Notes: a model not told the origin generated them from the letters alone. A stretch of DNA of 64,000 bases from Thermoflexus sp. (GCA_020724465.1 DYGX01000017.1:300-64299), one strand, 5' to 3'; numbered from the stretch's first letter, positions 10,076 through 18,694 are shown. A program made the numbers and translations.

Positions 10076-10106
10076 TAAAAAATGTTGAGGGCGGCATGCG
10101 CCGCCC
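10076..10106 (-). terminator. Intrinsic terminator of the SIMPL-domain gene
   Basis: Minus-strand hairpin GGGCGGC/GCCGCCC with a 4-nt loop, then TCAACATTTTTT. It starts 26 bases after the stop codon at 10132. Confidence 0.8.
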
Positions 10107-10131
10107 CCACGCTGCGTCATGCAAAGGGCGG

Positions 10132-10860
10132 TTACTCCACCGCGTAGGTGATGGTGATCGACATGCTGACGCTCAGCGCCCCCTGCTCGATCGGCGGAGC
10201 ACCCGCGCCGCCCGCGCCACCACGACCGTAGAAGTCGCCCATGACGGACACCTCAGGGCCTTCGACCACCCGCAGCGGCTCGCCCACCGTCAGGCCGAGC
10301 AGCGAGGCGATCTCCTCGGCGCGCGCCCGGGCATCGGCGATCGCCAGCTCGCGCGCGTCGCTCTCCAGCGCGGCCCGGTCGGCGATGTTGAACTCGACGA
10401 AGTTCACGATGTTCGCGCCGGCGTCCACCGCTTCGGCGATCAGCTCGCCCACCTGGTCGGTATCACGCACGCGCACGTTCACGCTGCTCGACACGCGATA
10501 GGTCGGCTCACCACGCCCTTCAGGGCCGCCGCCATAGTAGTCCTGGTAGATCGAGAAGTAGTTGGTCTGGATGTCCGCTTCGGCAATCCCGGCCTCGCGC
10601 AGCGCTGCAATCACCGCGCTCAGGCGCGTGTTGGCCTCTTCCAGAGCCACCTGCACATCCGTGTTGCTGGTTTCGACCCCCAGCCCAACACGGGCGATGT
10701 CCGGCGAGCCATACGCGACGCCGTAGCCTGTGACCGTGATCGAACGCTGGCCGGACGGCTCCTGCGCGGCAACCGACCCGCCGGACAGCGCCGCGCTGCC
10801 CAACACCGGTACCGCCAGCATCACCAGCGCCGCGGCGACAAGCATGATCCTCTTCAACAT
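10132..10860 (-). CDS. Secreted SIMPL domain (DUF541) protein
   Basis: 242 aa. ATG 10860 follows AAGGAGAGG at a good distance. Residues 1-35 are a signal peptide (LVAAALVMLAVPVLGSAAL, cleavage probably near VAAQ). The rest is one SIMPL/DUF541 domain: SITVTGYGVAYGSPDIARVGLGVE is the typical opening, ALREAGIAEADIQTNYFSI the conserved LxxxGIxxxDIxTxxxSI helix-strand, and LAIADARARAEEIASLLGLTVGEPL the characteristic A...AR.KAE..A...G...G. The end SVSMSITITYAVE also fits. Family members are periplasmic or surface proteins of poorly known role (oxidative-stress and interaction proteins). A terminator follows immediately. Confidence 0.9.
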   Translation of the reverse strand: MLKRIMLVAAALVMLAVPVLGSAALSGGSVAAQEPSGQRSITVTGYGVAYGSPDIARVGLGVETSNTDVQVALEEANTRLSAVIAALREAGIAEADIQTNYFSIYQDYYGGGPEGRGEPTYRVSSSVNVRVRDTDQVGELIAEAVDAGANIVNFVEFNIADRAALESDARELAIADARARAEEIASLLGLTVGEPLRVVEGPEVSVMGDFYGRGGAGGAGAPPIEQGALSVSMSITITYAVE

Positions 10861-11126
10861 GGGTTTCCTCTCCTTATGAGATTGCGAGCGATACCAACGA
10901 CACGGGCAGGCGACCTGCCGTGATACATAGGATCGTAGCAGAACCAGCACCGGCGCTGCCGCACGGCCAGACACCGGCCACTGTGTGACTGCCTGCCGCG
11001 AGTCAGACGCTTGGACGCTGCCAAAAGTTCCATGCAGGCCAACGCAGGCGGCGGATCGCTTGACGCGCACGGCGCGATCGGCGACACTTTCCCCGGTGTC
11101 GATCGGCGCCGTGAAGGAAAACACGG

Positions 11127-11819
11127 ATGCTGTTCTACGGGATTCTCGTACTGGCGGTGGGGGTGGGACTGCTGGCGGCGACCGCAGCCCTGGCGCGCGC
11201 GCTGCACCGCCGTTACGGCACGCCCTACGCCCTGCTAACCGTCGGCGTGATCACCTACACCGGCGCGCTGGCCGTGCAGTACGTGCTCCTGAGCACCTTC
11301 GGCGGCCCGTTGCTCGATCTGCTGGCGGTGCGCGCCGTGGTGTTCGGGTTGCTGGCCGGGTTCAGCGAGGAAATCGCCCGGCTGCTCGGCTACCAGTACC
11401 TGGCGCGCGGCGCGGTCACGCGGCCCCACGCGCTGATGATCGGGCTGGGGCACGGCGCGGTCGAGACGATCTACACCGGGGTGCTGGCGGCCGGGGTGGG
11501 GCTGTCGCTGCTGGGTTATGGCGCCGGGCGGCCCGACGATGCGGGGGCGCTGGTCAGCGGCGCGCTGGCCGAGGCGCTGGCGGGCGTGCTGCCGCTGGCG
11601 CAGCACGCGGCGCTGAGCTGGCTGGTGCTTCAGGTGTTTCTGCGCGGGGAGATCGGCTGGCTGTTCGGCGCGATCTTCCTGCACGCCGCCAGCGAGATCA
11701 TGGTTGTGCTGCTGGGTCCGGATGCCGGCTGGGCGCTGGCCGCCTGGCGCGCCGTGGTCGCGCTGATCGGCCTGCTGATTATCGCCACAATCCAGCCGCG
11801 GCACGCCGCAGAAGGATGA
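11127..11819 (+). CDS. YhfC-like multi-pass membrane protein (putative intramembrane metallopeptidase)
   Basis: 230 aa with about seven hydrophobic segments. It carries the motif set of the YhfC family, distant relatives of CAAX proteases: GFSEEIARLLGYQYL (paired Glu and Arg), MIGLGHGAVETIYTG (Gly-His and Glu), and HAALSWLVLQVFLRG with a later FLHAASEIMVV. These polar residues within helices could bind a metal ion. Substrate unknown. It precedes the 93-aa gene by nine bases, so the two likely form an operon. A weak promoter-like pair (TTGACG, 17 bp, GACACT) is at 11060-11088. Confidence 0.8.
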   Translation: MLFYGILVLAVGVGLLAATAALARALHRRYGTPYALLTVGVITYTGALAVQYVLLSTFGGPLLDLLAVRAVVFGLLAGFSEEIARLLGYQYLARGAVTRPHALMIGLGHGAVETIYTGVLAAGVGLSLLGYGAGRPDDAGALVSGALAEALAGVLPLAQHAALSWLVLQVFLRGEIGWLFGAIFLHAASEIMVVLLGPDAGWALAAWRAVVALIGLLIIATIQPRHAAEG

Positions 11820-11828
11820 CCGCAGGCG

Positions 11829-12110
11829 ATGCCCGCTCCACTGCTCAGCCGCGAGGAATGGGAGACGCTGACCCGGCTCTACGCCGCGGGACAGCGCGGG
11901 ATCGACGCGCAGGGCGGGCGCTATCCGGCGGCGGGGCCGTGGGCTGCCCTGCGCGCGCTGCGCGATGCCGATCCACCCCTGGCGCGCGAGCTGTTCCGCC
12001 GCGACGAGTCCGCGCAAACCCTGGTCTTCTACGTGGCGATCACGGAAGCCGGCCAGCACTACTACGAGAAGAACCGCCGCCTGTATAACCTGTTCTATCC
12101 CCCGCGCTGA
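11829..12110 (+). CDS. Small hypothetical protein, 93 aa
   Basis: Not recognised. Soluble and mainly helical, with charged heptad-like segments (REEWETLTRLYAAGQRGI, AALRALRDADPPLARELFRR) and an aromatic C-terminus (QHYYEKNRRLYNLFYPPR). The last part resembles the wing of a winged-helix protein, but this is only an impression. It follows the YhfC-like gene by nine bases and the codon use matches the surrounding genes. Confidence 0.6.
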   Translation: MPAPLLSREEWETLTRLYAAGQRGIDAQGGRYPAAGPWAALRALRDADPPLARELFRRDESAQTLVFYVAITEAGQHYYEKNRRLYNLFYPPR

Positions 12111-12158
12111 CGCCAGTTTTTATTCGATCTTAATCCTCGTTTTATTGTACTTATATTC

Positions 12159-12187
12159 TTGACCGGTATCCTACAGGTGAGTTTATT
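12159..12187 (+). promoter_or_regulatory. Possible promoter of the pilin-like gene
   Basis: TTGACC at 12159 and TTTATT at 12182 with 17-bp spacing, inside an AT-rich 90-bp gap between GC-rich genes. The -10 element is poor. Confidence 0.35.
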
Positions 12188-12209
12188 CGGATTCATCTAG
12201 GGTACCGGC

Positions 12210-12875
12210 ATGATACAGCAACTCCGATCCGCAACACAGGCGCGCGAGCAAGGGCAAGGGCTGGTTGAATACGCGCTGCTGCTGACGCTGGTGAGCATCG
12301 CGGCGCTGCTCGCCGTCGAAGGGTTCGGCCTGAGCCTGGAACAGGAATACTGCAAGGTTCTGAACGCGTTGGGGACGACTGAGGCGTTCTGCGCCACGGG
12401 CCAGGACGGCGATCCCGGCCTGCCGGAAGAGGAAGGCGGCCCCGGCACGCCAGACGACAGGGGCCATGATCCCGGCCCCGGCGACGAACCGGGTCCAGGC
12501 GACAGTGACGAGGGGCTGCCGACGCCTCAGCCGCCTTCGCCGCCGCAAGAGCCTGAGAACCCGCCCGACAGCCAGGATCCGCTCCCCGGCGTCATCACGC
12601 TGTTCCAGGTACAGGCCAACAGGAACCAGGGCAGGGTGTGGTTCACGGCGCAGTTCAACGGGGGTTATCAGCCGAACGTCGTGCTGACCGCCTATCTCGA
12701 TGGTCAATCGAAAATCATGATGGAAGACAACGGCAACAAGTACCGGGCGGACTGGCAGAGCGTGACTTTCCCCGCCGAATTGCGGATCACCGCGACGGAT
12801 TACGCGGGGCGGTACGCCGACGCCGAGCTGCGTTACACCATCACCGGGAACGAGCACGGCAGGGTCGACGACTGA
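12210..12875 (+). CDS. Flp-type pilin N-terminus fused to a Pro/Gly linker and an Ig-like C-terminal domain
   Basis: 221 aa. Residues 14-35 (GQGLVEYALLLTLVSIAALLAV) match the class III (Flp/Tad) prepilin signal: a short basic leader, Gly cleavage site, Glu at +5 and Tyr at +6, then a hydrophobic helix. Ordinary Flp pilins stop at 50-70 residues. Here there are two Cys (residues 49 and 61) that may form a disulfide, then about 65 residues rich in Pro, Gly, Asp and Glu, then about 80 residues that look like a beta-sandwich (RVWFTAQFNGGYQPNVVLTAYLDG...LRITATDYAGRYADAELRYTI). No tad secretion genes are in the window, so the assembly machinery must be elsewhere. A strong terminator follows. Confidence 0.8.
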   Translation: MIQQLRSATQAREQGQGLVEYALLLTLVSIAALLAVEGFGLSLEQEYCKVLNALGTTEAFCATGQDGDPGLPEEEGGPGTPDDRGHDPGPGDEPGPGDSDEGLPTPQPPSPPQEPENPPDSQDPLPGVITLFQVQANRNQGRVWFTAQFNGGYQPNVVLTAYLDGQSKIMMEDNGNKYRADWQSVTFPAELRITATDYAGRYADAELRYTITGNEHGRVDD

Positions 12876-12900
12876 GGCTGTTCCCCACACCAGCGCGCGA

Positions 12901-12927
12901 AACCGGGCGGCAGCGCCCGGTTTTTGT
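12901..12927 (+). terminator. Intrinsic terminator of the pilin-like gene
   Basis: Perfect 9-bp stem AACCGGGCG / CGCCCGGTT with loop GCAG, running into TTTTTGTTTG. Confidence 0.92.
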
Positions 12928-13029
12928 TTGCGCCGAACCATAGGACATTGCGCGCCAATGCGGTAGTATTGACGGCTGTACTGGCGAGGTCTGCCCTCGA
13001 TACACCGCAACCGCACAGGGGGTTAAGCG

Positions 13030-14097
13030 ATGAATCTGGAAGACCAGGCCCACATGCAGGCGCTGGATCCCGAAAACATGCTGGGGCACATCGACGCGCT
13101 GGCCGATCAGATCGAGCGCGCCTGGGCGCACGCGCAGGCGTCCCCGCTTCCTGAGACGCACCGCGCCCCGCGCCAGATCGTGCTGACGGGGATGGGCGGC
13201 TCGGCCATCGGTGGCGACCTGACGGCGGCGCTGCTGGCGGCCACCTCGCCGGTGCCGTTCCAGGTGGTGCGCGCCTACGATCTGCCTGCCTGGGTTCGGG
13301 GGCCGGACACGCTGGTGATCGCCAGCAGCCATTCGGGCAACACGGAAGAAACGCTGGCCGCCGCCGATCAGGCGCTGGCGCGCGGGGTTCGCCTGCTGGC
13401 GATCACGACCGGCGGCGCCCTGGCCGCTCACGCGCAGCGCCACGGCTATCCACTGTGGCAGTTCGACTACGCCAGCCAGCCGCGCGCGGCGCTGGGATGG
13501 AGCTTTGGCCTGCTGATCGGGCTGGCGCACCGGCTGGGGCTGGCGCCCGCGCTCGAAGCCGACGTGGCGGAAAGCGTCGCCCTGCTGCGCGACAGGCGCG
13601 CGATCTACGGCGCGGGCAGCCCTCTGAGCGCCAACCCGGCCAAGCGCACCGCCGGTCAGATGATGGGCCGCGTGCCGCTGATCTTCGGCGCCGGGATCTT
13701 CGAACCGGTCGCGCGGCGCTGGAAAGCGCAGTTCAACGAGAACGCCAAGTCGTGGGCCGAATTCGAGCCGCTGCCCGAAGCCGATCACAACGTGGTAGCG
13801 GCGATGGGCTTTCCGATGGATCACGGCGTTCAGCTTGCGGCGCTGTTCATCACCTCGCGCCAGCACGATCATCCGCGCGTGCGGCTGCGCCACGAGCTGA
13901 CCTTCAAGCTCTGCCTGCAAAACGGCATCATGGCCGACACCTTCCAGCCTGAAGGCCAGAGCAGGCTGGCGCAGATGCTGCACGCGATCCAGTTTGGCGA
14001 CTATCTGAGCTATTACACGGCCATCGCCTACGCAGTCGACCCGACCGCCATCCCGCAGATCGCCGAGTTGAAAACGCTGCTGGCTGAACATGGCTAA
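13030..14097 (+). CDS. Bifunctional phosphoglucose/phosphomannose isomerase
   Basis: 355 aa, the usual size for the archaeal/bacterial PGI/PMI family, which interconverts fructose 6-phosphate with glucose 6-phosphate or mannose 6-phosphate. N-terminal SIS domain: IVLTGMGGSAIGGDL, the phosphate-binding loop, and VIASSHSGNTEETL, the Ser/Thr-rich loop. Second SIS domain: WKAQFNENAKSWAEFEPLPEADHN, holding the catalytic Glu and His typical of this family. Cytoplasmic. It links glycolysis and gluconeogenesis to mannose-containing sugar synthesis. Start at ATG 13030 after GGGGTTAAGCG. Confidence 0.92.
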   Translation: MNLEDQAHMQALDPENMLGHIDALADQIERAWAHAQASPLPETHRAPRQIVLTGMGGSAIGGDLTAALLAATSPVPFQVVRAYDLPAWVRGPDTLVIASSHSGNTEETLAAADQALARGVRLLAITTGGALAAHAQRHGYPLWQFDYASQPRAALGWSFGLLIGLAHRLGLAPALEADVAESVALLRDRRAIYGAGSPLSANPAKRTAGQMMGRVPLIFGAGIFEPVARRWKAQFNENAKSWAEFEPLPEADHNVVAAMGFPMDHGVQLAALFITSRQHDHPRVRLRHELTFKLCLQNGIMADTFQPEGQSRLAQMLHAIQFGDYLSYYTAIAYAVDPTAIPQIAELKTLLAEHG

Positions 14098-14192
14098 CCA
14101 TCCTGCAGACAACCGTCCTGCCCTGGCCGCCCGGCGGTCTCAGGGCCGTCATCGTGCCCGCTGCATAGAGCCATTGTGGAGGGAATTCGAGC

Positions 14193-15290
14193 ATGTCACC
14201 CAAGCAGTCTGAACACGTCCGTCTGTTTATTCCCGGTCCGGTTGAAGTGCGCGAGGAAATACTTGAGGCACAGGCGGAGTGGATGATCGGCCATCGCTCG
14301 TCGGCCTTTGCCGAGTTGTATGCGCGCCTGCAGCCCAAGCTCCAGCAAACCTTCTACACCTCGAACCCGGTTTACATCTACACGTCATCGGGCACCGGGG
14401 TCTGGGAATCGGCCTCGCGCTGCGCGGTGCGCGACGATCGCAAGATCCTGCACCTGACCTGCGGCGCCTTCAGCGAGCGCTGGGCCGAAGTCAGCCAGTT
14501 GAACGGGAAGCAGGTGGACGTGCTGGCGGCGGAGTGGGGCCAGGCCAACAGGCCAGAGCAGCTCGCCGAGGCGCTGCGCCGGTCGGAGTACGACGCCGTC
14601 GCGGTTGTGATGAACGAGACCAGCACCGGCGTGATGAACCCCGTGGCCGAATACGCCGAGATTCTTAAGGATTACCCGGACACCCTGTTCCTGGTGGACG
14701 TGGTGAGCTGCTACGCCGGCGTGAAGATCCCGGTGGACGAGTGGGGTATCGACGTCTGCCTGACCAGCACGCAGAAAGCCTTCGCGCTGCCGCCGGGAAT
14801 GGCCTTCGGCGCGGTGTCGCCTGCCGTGTTGGAGCGAGCCAGGCAGGTCACGAACCGCGGCTACTATTTCGACGTGCTGGAGATCGACCGTCACCACCAG
14901 AAGAACAACACCCCCGCCACCCCGCCGATCGCGCTGATGTACGCCGCCGACCGCCAGCTTGACGACATCCTGGCGGAAGGGCTGGAGAATCGCTTTGCGC
15001 GGCACGTGAAGATGCAGCAGATGACGCACGAGTGGGTCCGCCGCGCGGGGTTCGAGCTGTTCTCGGAAGAGGGCTACCACTCGCCGACTGTCACCAACGT
15101 GCGCAACACGCGCGGGATCGACGTGAGCGCGCTCAACAGCTTCTTGAAAAAGCGCGGCATGATGATCTCCAACGGCTACGGCAAGCTCAAGGACAAGGCG
15201 TTCCGCATCGCGCATATGGGCGATACCCAGCCGGAGCACCTGGAAGAGCTGTTCGCGGCCATGGACGAGTTCCTGGCGCAAGAGGGCTGA
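14193..15290 (+). CDS. Class V aminotransferase (serine-pyruvate/phosphoserine type)
   Basis: 365-aa PLP enzyme of the alanine-glyoxylate/serine-pyruvate aminotransferase branch. Features: FIPGPVEVREEIL near the start, YTSSGTGVWESA for the PLP phosphate, VMNETSTGVMNP, LVDVVSCYAG with the Asp that contacts the pyridine nitrogen, and CLTSTQKAFALPPG with the Schiff-base Lys. The next gene, four bases downstream, is serA, so this enzyme probably takes the SerC role, transaminating 3-phosphohydroxypyruvate to phosphoserine. This is inferred from context; glyoxylate transamination is the alternative. GTGGAGGGAATTCGAGC precedes the ATG. Confidence 0.88.
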   Translation: MSPKQSEHVRLFIPGPVEVREEILEAQAEWMIGHRSSAFAELYARLQPKLQQTFYTSNPVYIYTSSGTGVWESASRCAVRDDRKILHLTCGAFSERWAEVSQLNGKQVDVLAAEWGQANRPEQLAEALRRSEYDAVAVVMNETSTGVMNPVAEYAEILKDYPDTLFLVDVVSCYAGVKIPVDEWGIDVCLTSTQKAFALPPGMAFGAVSPAVLERARQVTNRGYYFDVLEIDRHHQKNNTPATPPIALMYAADRQLDDILAEGLENRFARHVKMQQMTHEWVRRAGFELFSEEGYHSPTVTNVRNTRGIDVSALNSFLKKRGMMISNGYGKLKDKAFRIAHMGDTQPEHLEELFAAMDEFLAQEG

Positions 15291-15294
15291 GGCC

Positions 15295-16266
15295 ATGAGC
15301 TATTTCGTACTCATTCCCGACGATCTGGAGCCGGAAGGGCTGGAATACCTGCGCTCGCGGTCCGATTTCGAGGTCTACGCGCCGGGCAAGATGACGCGCG
15401 AAGAAACGCTGGCGCACATCGGGCGAGCGGACGGGATGATCGTGCGCAGCAGCACACGGGTGGACGCCGAACTGCTCGATCACGCGCCCAATCTCAAGGT
15501 TGTCGTGCGGGCCGGGGTCGGCGTGGACAACATCGACCTGGCCGCCTGCACCGCGCGCAAGATCGTGGTGATGAACGCGCCGGACGGCAACACCGTCTCG
15601 ACGGCCGAGCTGGCGTTCGGGCTGATGCTGGCGCTGGCGCGCCACATCCCCCAGGCGGACGCGTCGATGCGGGCCGGGCTGTGGGAGCGCAAGAAGTTCA
15701 TGGGCACGGAGCTGCGCGGCAAGACGCTCGGCATCATCGGGCTGGGGCGCGTGGGTCGCGCGCTGGCCGAGCGGGCGCAGGCGTTCGGCATGACCGAGAT
15801 CGCCTACGACCCGTTCGTGCCGGAGCGGCTCGCCAAACACCTGGGGCTGCCGCTGGTCCCGCGCGTCGAGGAGCTGTACGCCCGCGCCGATTTCATCTCG
15901 CTGCACGCGCTCATCACGCCCGAAACGGAAGGCATGATCAACGCCGAGGCTATCGCCAAGATGAAGCCGGGCGTGCGGATCATCAACGCGGCGCGCGGCA
16001 AGCTGGTCAACAGCGCGGACCTGGCCGAGGCGCTGCGCAGCGGGCGGGTGGCCGGCGCGGCTATCGATGTCTACGAAGTCGAGCCGCCGCCGCCGGATAA
16101 CCCATTGCTGGGCCTGCCCAACGTGATCTACACCCCGCACCTGGGCGCCAGCACCTACGAGGCGCAGGCCGCGGTCGGCATCCAGGCCGCCGAAGAGCTG
16201 GTGCACTATCTGCTCGAAGGCAGGGTCGAGAACCTGCGCAACAAGGAGCTGCTCGAGCAGTTTTAG
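15295..16266 (+). CDS. serA: D-3-phosphoglycerate dehydrogenase, short form
   Basis: 323-aa 2-hydroxyacid dehydrogenase catalysing the first step of serine synthesis, oxidation of 3-phosphoglycerate with NAD+. The NAD-binding Rossmann motif is LGIIGLGRVGRALAERAQ, followed by an acidic position about 18 residues later (YDPFV). Catalytic residues: Arg in INAARGKLVN, Glu in AIDVYEVEPPPP and His in TPHLGAST. The protein ends shortly after the substrate domain and lacks the ACT and ASB domains that give serine feedback in E. coli or Mycobacterium enzymes, so feedback control through ACT is absent. Related dehydrogenases (glyoxylate, hydroxypyruvate) cannot be fully excluded, but pairing with a class V aminotransferase supports SerA. 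Confidence 0.88.
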   Translation: MSYFVLIPDDLEPEGLEYLRSRSDFEVYAPGKMTREETLAHIGRADGMIVRSSTRVDAELLDHAPNLKVVVRAGVGVDNIDLAACTARKIVVMNAPDGNTVSTAELAFGLMLALARHIPQADASMRAGLWERKKFMGTELRGKTLGIIGLGRVGRALAERAQAFGMTEIAYDPFVPERLAKHLGLPLVPRVEELYARADFISLHALITPETEGMINAEAIAKMKPGVRIINAARGKLVNSADLAEALRSGRVAGAAIDVYEVEPPPPDNPLLGLPNVIYTPHLGASTYEAQAAVGIQAAEELVHYLLEGRVENLRNKELLEQF

Positions 16267-16290
16267 CGCGGCACCCATCCCCCCGCGATG

Positions 16291-16325
16291 CGCCGCGATC
16301 CGGCTCTGGATCGCGGCGTTGTCTT
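16291..16325 (+). terminator. Intrinsic terminator of the serine operon
   Basis: Perfect 11-bp stem CGCCGCGATCC / GGATCGCGGCG with a 6-nt loop, followed by TTGTCTTG. Confidence 0.85.
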
Positions 16326-16398
16326 GTGGGGCGGCTGCACGGCCCGCTCAAGATGTGGTATAAACAGGGCGACCTGTACAGTCTGTTGAGAGTGTCGT

Positions 16399-17544
16399 AT
16401 GCCTGACGATCCGCACCGGCCACCGTCTGCCTCGCGCCCCGAGGGCGGCCCTGCGCGGCGCTCGCCGTTTGACGGGTTTTCGCGCGATGAGTTCGAATTC
16501 CGCCGCTTCGACACGGACGACCTGCTTGGGCAGACCGCGCCGCGCGACGAGCAGACGCGGGCGTCGTCCGAGGACGCGGAGCGCGACGAGGGCGACGCGG
16601 ACGAAGACCCCGTCGAGGCTGCCGATCCGGACCTGTTCATGGCGGTGACGGTCGACGGCCAGACGCTGAAAGCATCACCTGCCCCGCCGATCACGCTGGC
16701 GCCGCGCCGCAGCGGAGCACAAGCCCGCGCCGCGCGGACGCGCCGGCGGAAGCCGCCGGCGGCGGCTTCTACGGGCTTGCAGGCCCTGCGCACGATCCTG
16801 ATGGTGCTGGCCGCTGCGATCCTGGTCTCGACCATCTTCTCGCTGTGGACGCGCCCGACCTTCCTGCCCGACAACTTCCGCGCCGGGCTGAATCAGGTGC
16901 AGGCGACGCAACATCTGATCAACATCCAGCCCTCGCCCCTGCCCACAGACGTGCGCGAGGTGCGCATCGGGATCGTGGCTGGGCACAGCGGCACGCCCCA
17001 GGACGAGACCTTCAACGAGGACCCCGGCGCCGTCTGTCCCGACGGCCTGACCGAGCTGAGCATCAACACCACGGTGGCGCGCCTGGTCGTCGCGGCGCTG
17101 CAACGCGAGTCCTACACGGTCGATCTGCTGGAAGAGTTCGACCCGCGCCTGAAGAATTACCGGGCCGACGCGCTCGTGTCGATCCACACCAACGACTGCT
17201 CGGACTACGGCCCGGCCGGGACGGGCTACAACGCGGCCTCGGCGGCGGCGCGCCAGACCACACGCGGCGCCGACGAGCGCCTGCTCAACTGCCTGATCAG
17301 CCAGTATGGGGCGACGACCGGGCTGCCGCGCCATTACGGCATCACCAACGATATGACGCTCTATCACACGTTTTCCGAAGTCTCCAGCGACACGCCAACC
17401 GTGATCATCGAGCTGGGCTATATGCGCAACGACCGCGAAATTCTGACGCAGCGCCCGGAGCTGGTTGCGCAGGGTGTCGCCAACGGGCTCCGCTGCTTTC
17501 TGCGGCCGGACATCTACGGCAGCCCGCCGGTGGCCGGGCAGTAG
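16399..17544 (+). CDS. Membrane-anchored N-acetylmuramoyl-L-alanine amidase (Amidase_3)
   Basis: 381 aa. The first 130 residues are a charged, disordered cytoplasmic part rich in Asp, Glu and Arg; one membrane helix follows (ILMVLAAAILVSTIFSLW). The outer C-terminal domain is a zinc amidase of the AmiC/CwlM type, which cuts the amide bond between muramic acid and the stem peptide. The metal and catalytic positions are present: His in GIVAGHSG, Glu in LTELSINT, His in LVSIHTNDC, and Glu in VIIELGYMRNDREIL. Four Cys in the domain might form disulfides. The following genes (glutaredoxin, M23 peptidase) are close by, suggesting an envelope cluster. Confidence 0.9.
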   Translation: MPDDPHRPPSASRPEGGPARRSPFDGFSRDEFEFRRFDTDDLLGQTAPRDEQTRASSEDAERDEGDADEDPVEAADPDLFMAVTVDGQTLKASPAPPITLAPRRSGAQARAARTRRRKPPAAASTGLQALRTILMVLAAAILVSTIFSLWTRPTFLPDNFRAGLNQVQATQHLINIQPSPLPTDVREVRIGIVAGHSGTPQDETFNEDPGAVCPDGLTELSINTTVARLVVAALQRESYTVDLLEEFDPRLKNYRADALVSIHTNDCSDYGPAGTGYNAASAAARQTTRGADERLLNCLISQYGATTGLPRHYGITNDMTLYHTFSEVSSDTPTVIIELGYMRNDREILTQRPELVAQGVANGLRCFLRPDIYGSPPVAGQ

Positions 17545-17598
17545 GCGCTCGACCGTGGCTTTGCTTCACCTGCATCTGCGAGGAGTGAACCCGACCCG

Positions 17599-17928
17599 AT
17601 GGACTATGAGATCGTGATGTACAGCCGCTTCTCACCCTGCCCCTATGTGCGCACTGCCAAACGCCTGCTCGAGCGCGAAGGCATCCCGTACCGTGAGATT
17701 TACATCGACGCAGACCCGGCCGCCAAACAGCGTGTGATCGAGTGGACCGGCTTCCAGTCCGTCCCGACGATCATCCTGGCGCTTCCAGGGGAGCTTGTCC
17801 CCTACGAGCCGCCGCAACCCCTCGCGCCCGGCGCCAGCCCGCGCGGGATCGATCGCGGCACGATGATCACCGAGCCGAGCGAAACGCAGCTCGAGAACTG
17901 GCTGCGCCAGCACGGATGGATCGAGTAA
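17599..17928 (+). CDS. Glutaredoxin family protein with CPYV active site
   Basis: 109-aa thioredoxin-fold protein. Strand one and active site read EIVMYSRFSPCPYVRTAKRLLEREG; the motif is CPYV where classical glutaredoxins have CPYC, so only the N-terminal Cys is present as in monothiol members. The cis-Pro loop is FQSVPTIIL. The usual TGG/GGxdD glutathione-binding segment near the C-terminus is replaced by a longer GASPRGIDRG loop, so glutathione binding is doubtful. It lies between the amidase and an M23 peptidase with 16-54 base gaps. Cytoplasmic. Confidence 0.85.
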   Translation: MDYEIVMYSRFSPCPYVRTAKRLLEREGIPYREIYIDADPAAKQRVIEWTGFQSVPTIILALPGELVPYEPPQPLAPGASPRGIDRGTMITEPSETQLENWLRQHGWIE

Positions 17929-17944
17929 ACCCGCCGGAGCGAGT

Positions 17945-18694
17945 ATGCTGAGCCGCGCCCCAAGCCGCTTCCGCCGGCTGCCGCGCTGGGGCCAGGCGCT
18001 GGTTGTGTTGCTCGGTCTGGGCGGGACGGTGGGCATCGGCGCGCTGGCGGTCTTCCTCTATAGCCAGACGCAGAGCAACAGCGGCGCTGTGATCCGCCGC
18101 TGGTTCGCCGACCCGGCCAGCCGCCGCGCGCTGATCACCGCCCTGCGCGAGCCGTGCCCCGGCGCGCCGTTCCTGCTGCCGACCGACGGGCTGATCGGCC
18201 TGCTGTGGCGCGACCCGGCCGGCCCGTACCACATCTTCCGCCGGCACACCGGGCTGGATATTTTCGGCGATGGCGCGCCGGGGACCGTCCCGGTCGTGGC
18301 CGCTTACGAGGGCTATCTGACGCGGCTCGACGGCTGGCTGTCGAGCGTGATCATCCGCCACGACGATCCGCTGCGCCCCGGCCACACCATCTGGACCTAC
18401 TATACGCACATGGCCTCGCGCGACGGGCGCACGTCCTACATCCTGGATGCGTTCCCACCGGGCACGTTCGAGGTGTGGGTCGAGCAGGGGACGCTACTCG
18501 GCTATCAGGGCGATTACAGCGGCGGGGCGCTGCCGGTCGGGATGCACCTGCACTTCAGCATCGTCGAAAGCGAGCCGGACGGGTCGTTTAAGAACGAGGC
18601 GCACCTGACGAACACGCTCGATCCCTCGCCCTATCTGGGGATGCCGCTCAATATTGACAGCCGCCCCGCCCGCCCAATCACCTGCCAGAGTTGA
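17945..18694 (+). CDS. Membrane-anchored M23-family peptidase-like protein
   Basis: 249 aa, with one membrane helix near the N-terminus (QALVVLLGLGGTVGIGALAVFLY) and an outer LytM/M23-like domain. The family motifs can be traced: H-x-G-x-D as RRHTGLDIFGD, the central TYYTHMA (normally YxHL/M) and the final HLHFSIV (HxH). These supply the zinc ligands, so hydrolysis of peptidoglycan cross-bridges is plausible. The spacing between motifs is longer than in lysostaphin-type enzymes. It starts 16 bases after the glutaredoxin gene and probably shares its transcript. Confidence 0.85.
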   Translation: MLSRAPSRFRRLPRWGQALVVLLGLGGTVGIGALAVFLYSQTQSNSGAVIRRWFADPASRRALITALREPCPGAPFLLPTDGLIGLLWRDPAGPYHIFRRHTGLDIFGDGAPGTVPVVAAYEGYLTRLDGWLSSVIIRHDDPLRPGHTIWTYYTHMASRDGRTSYILDAFPPGTFEVWVEQGTLLGYQGDYSGGALPVGMHLHFSIVESEPDGSFKNEAHLTNTLDPSPYLGMPLNIDSRPARPITCQS

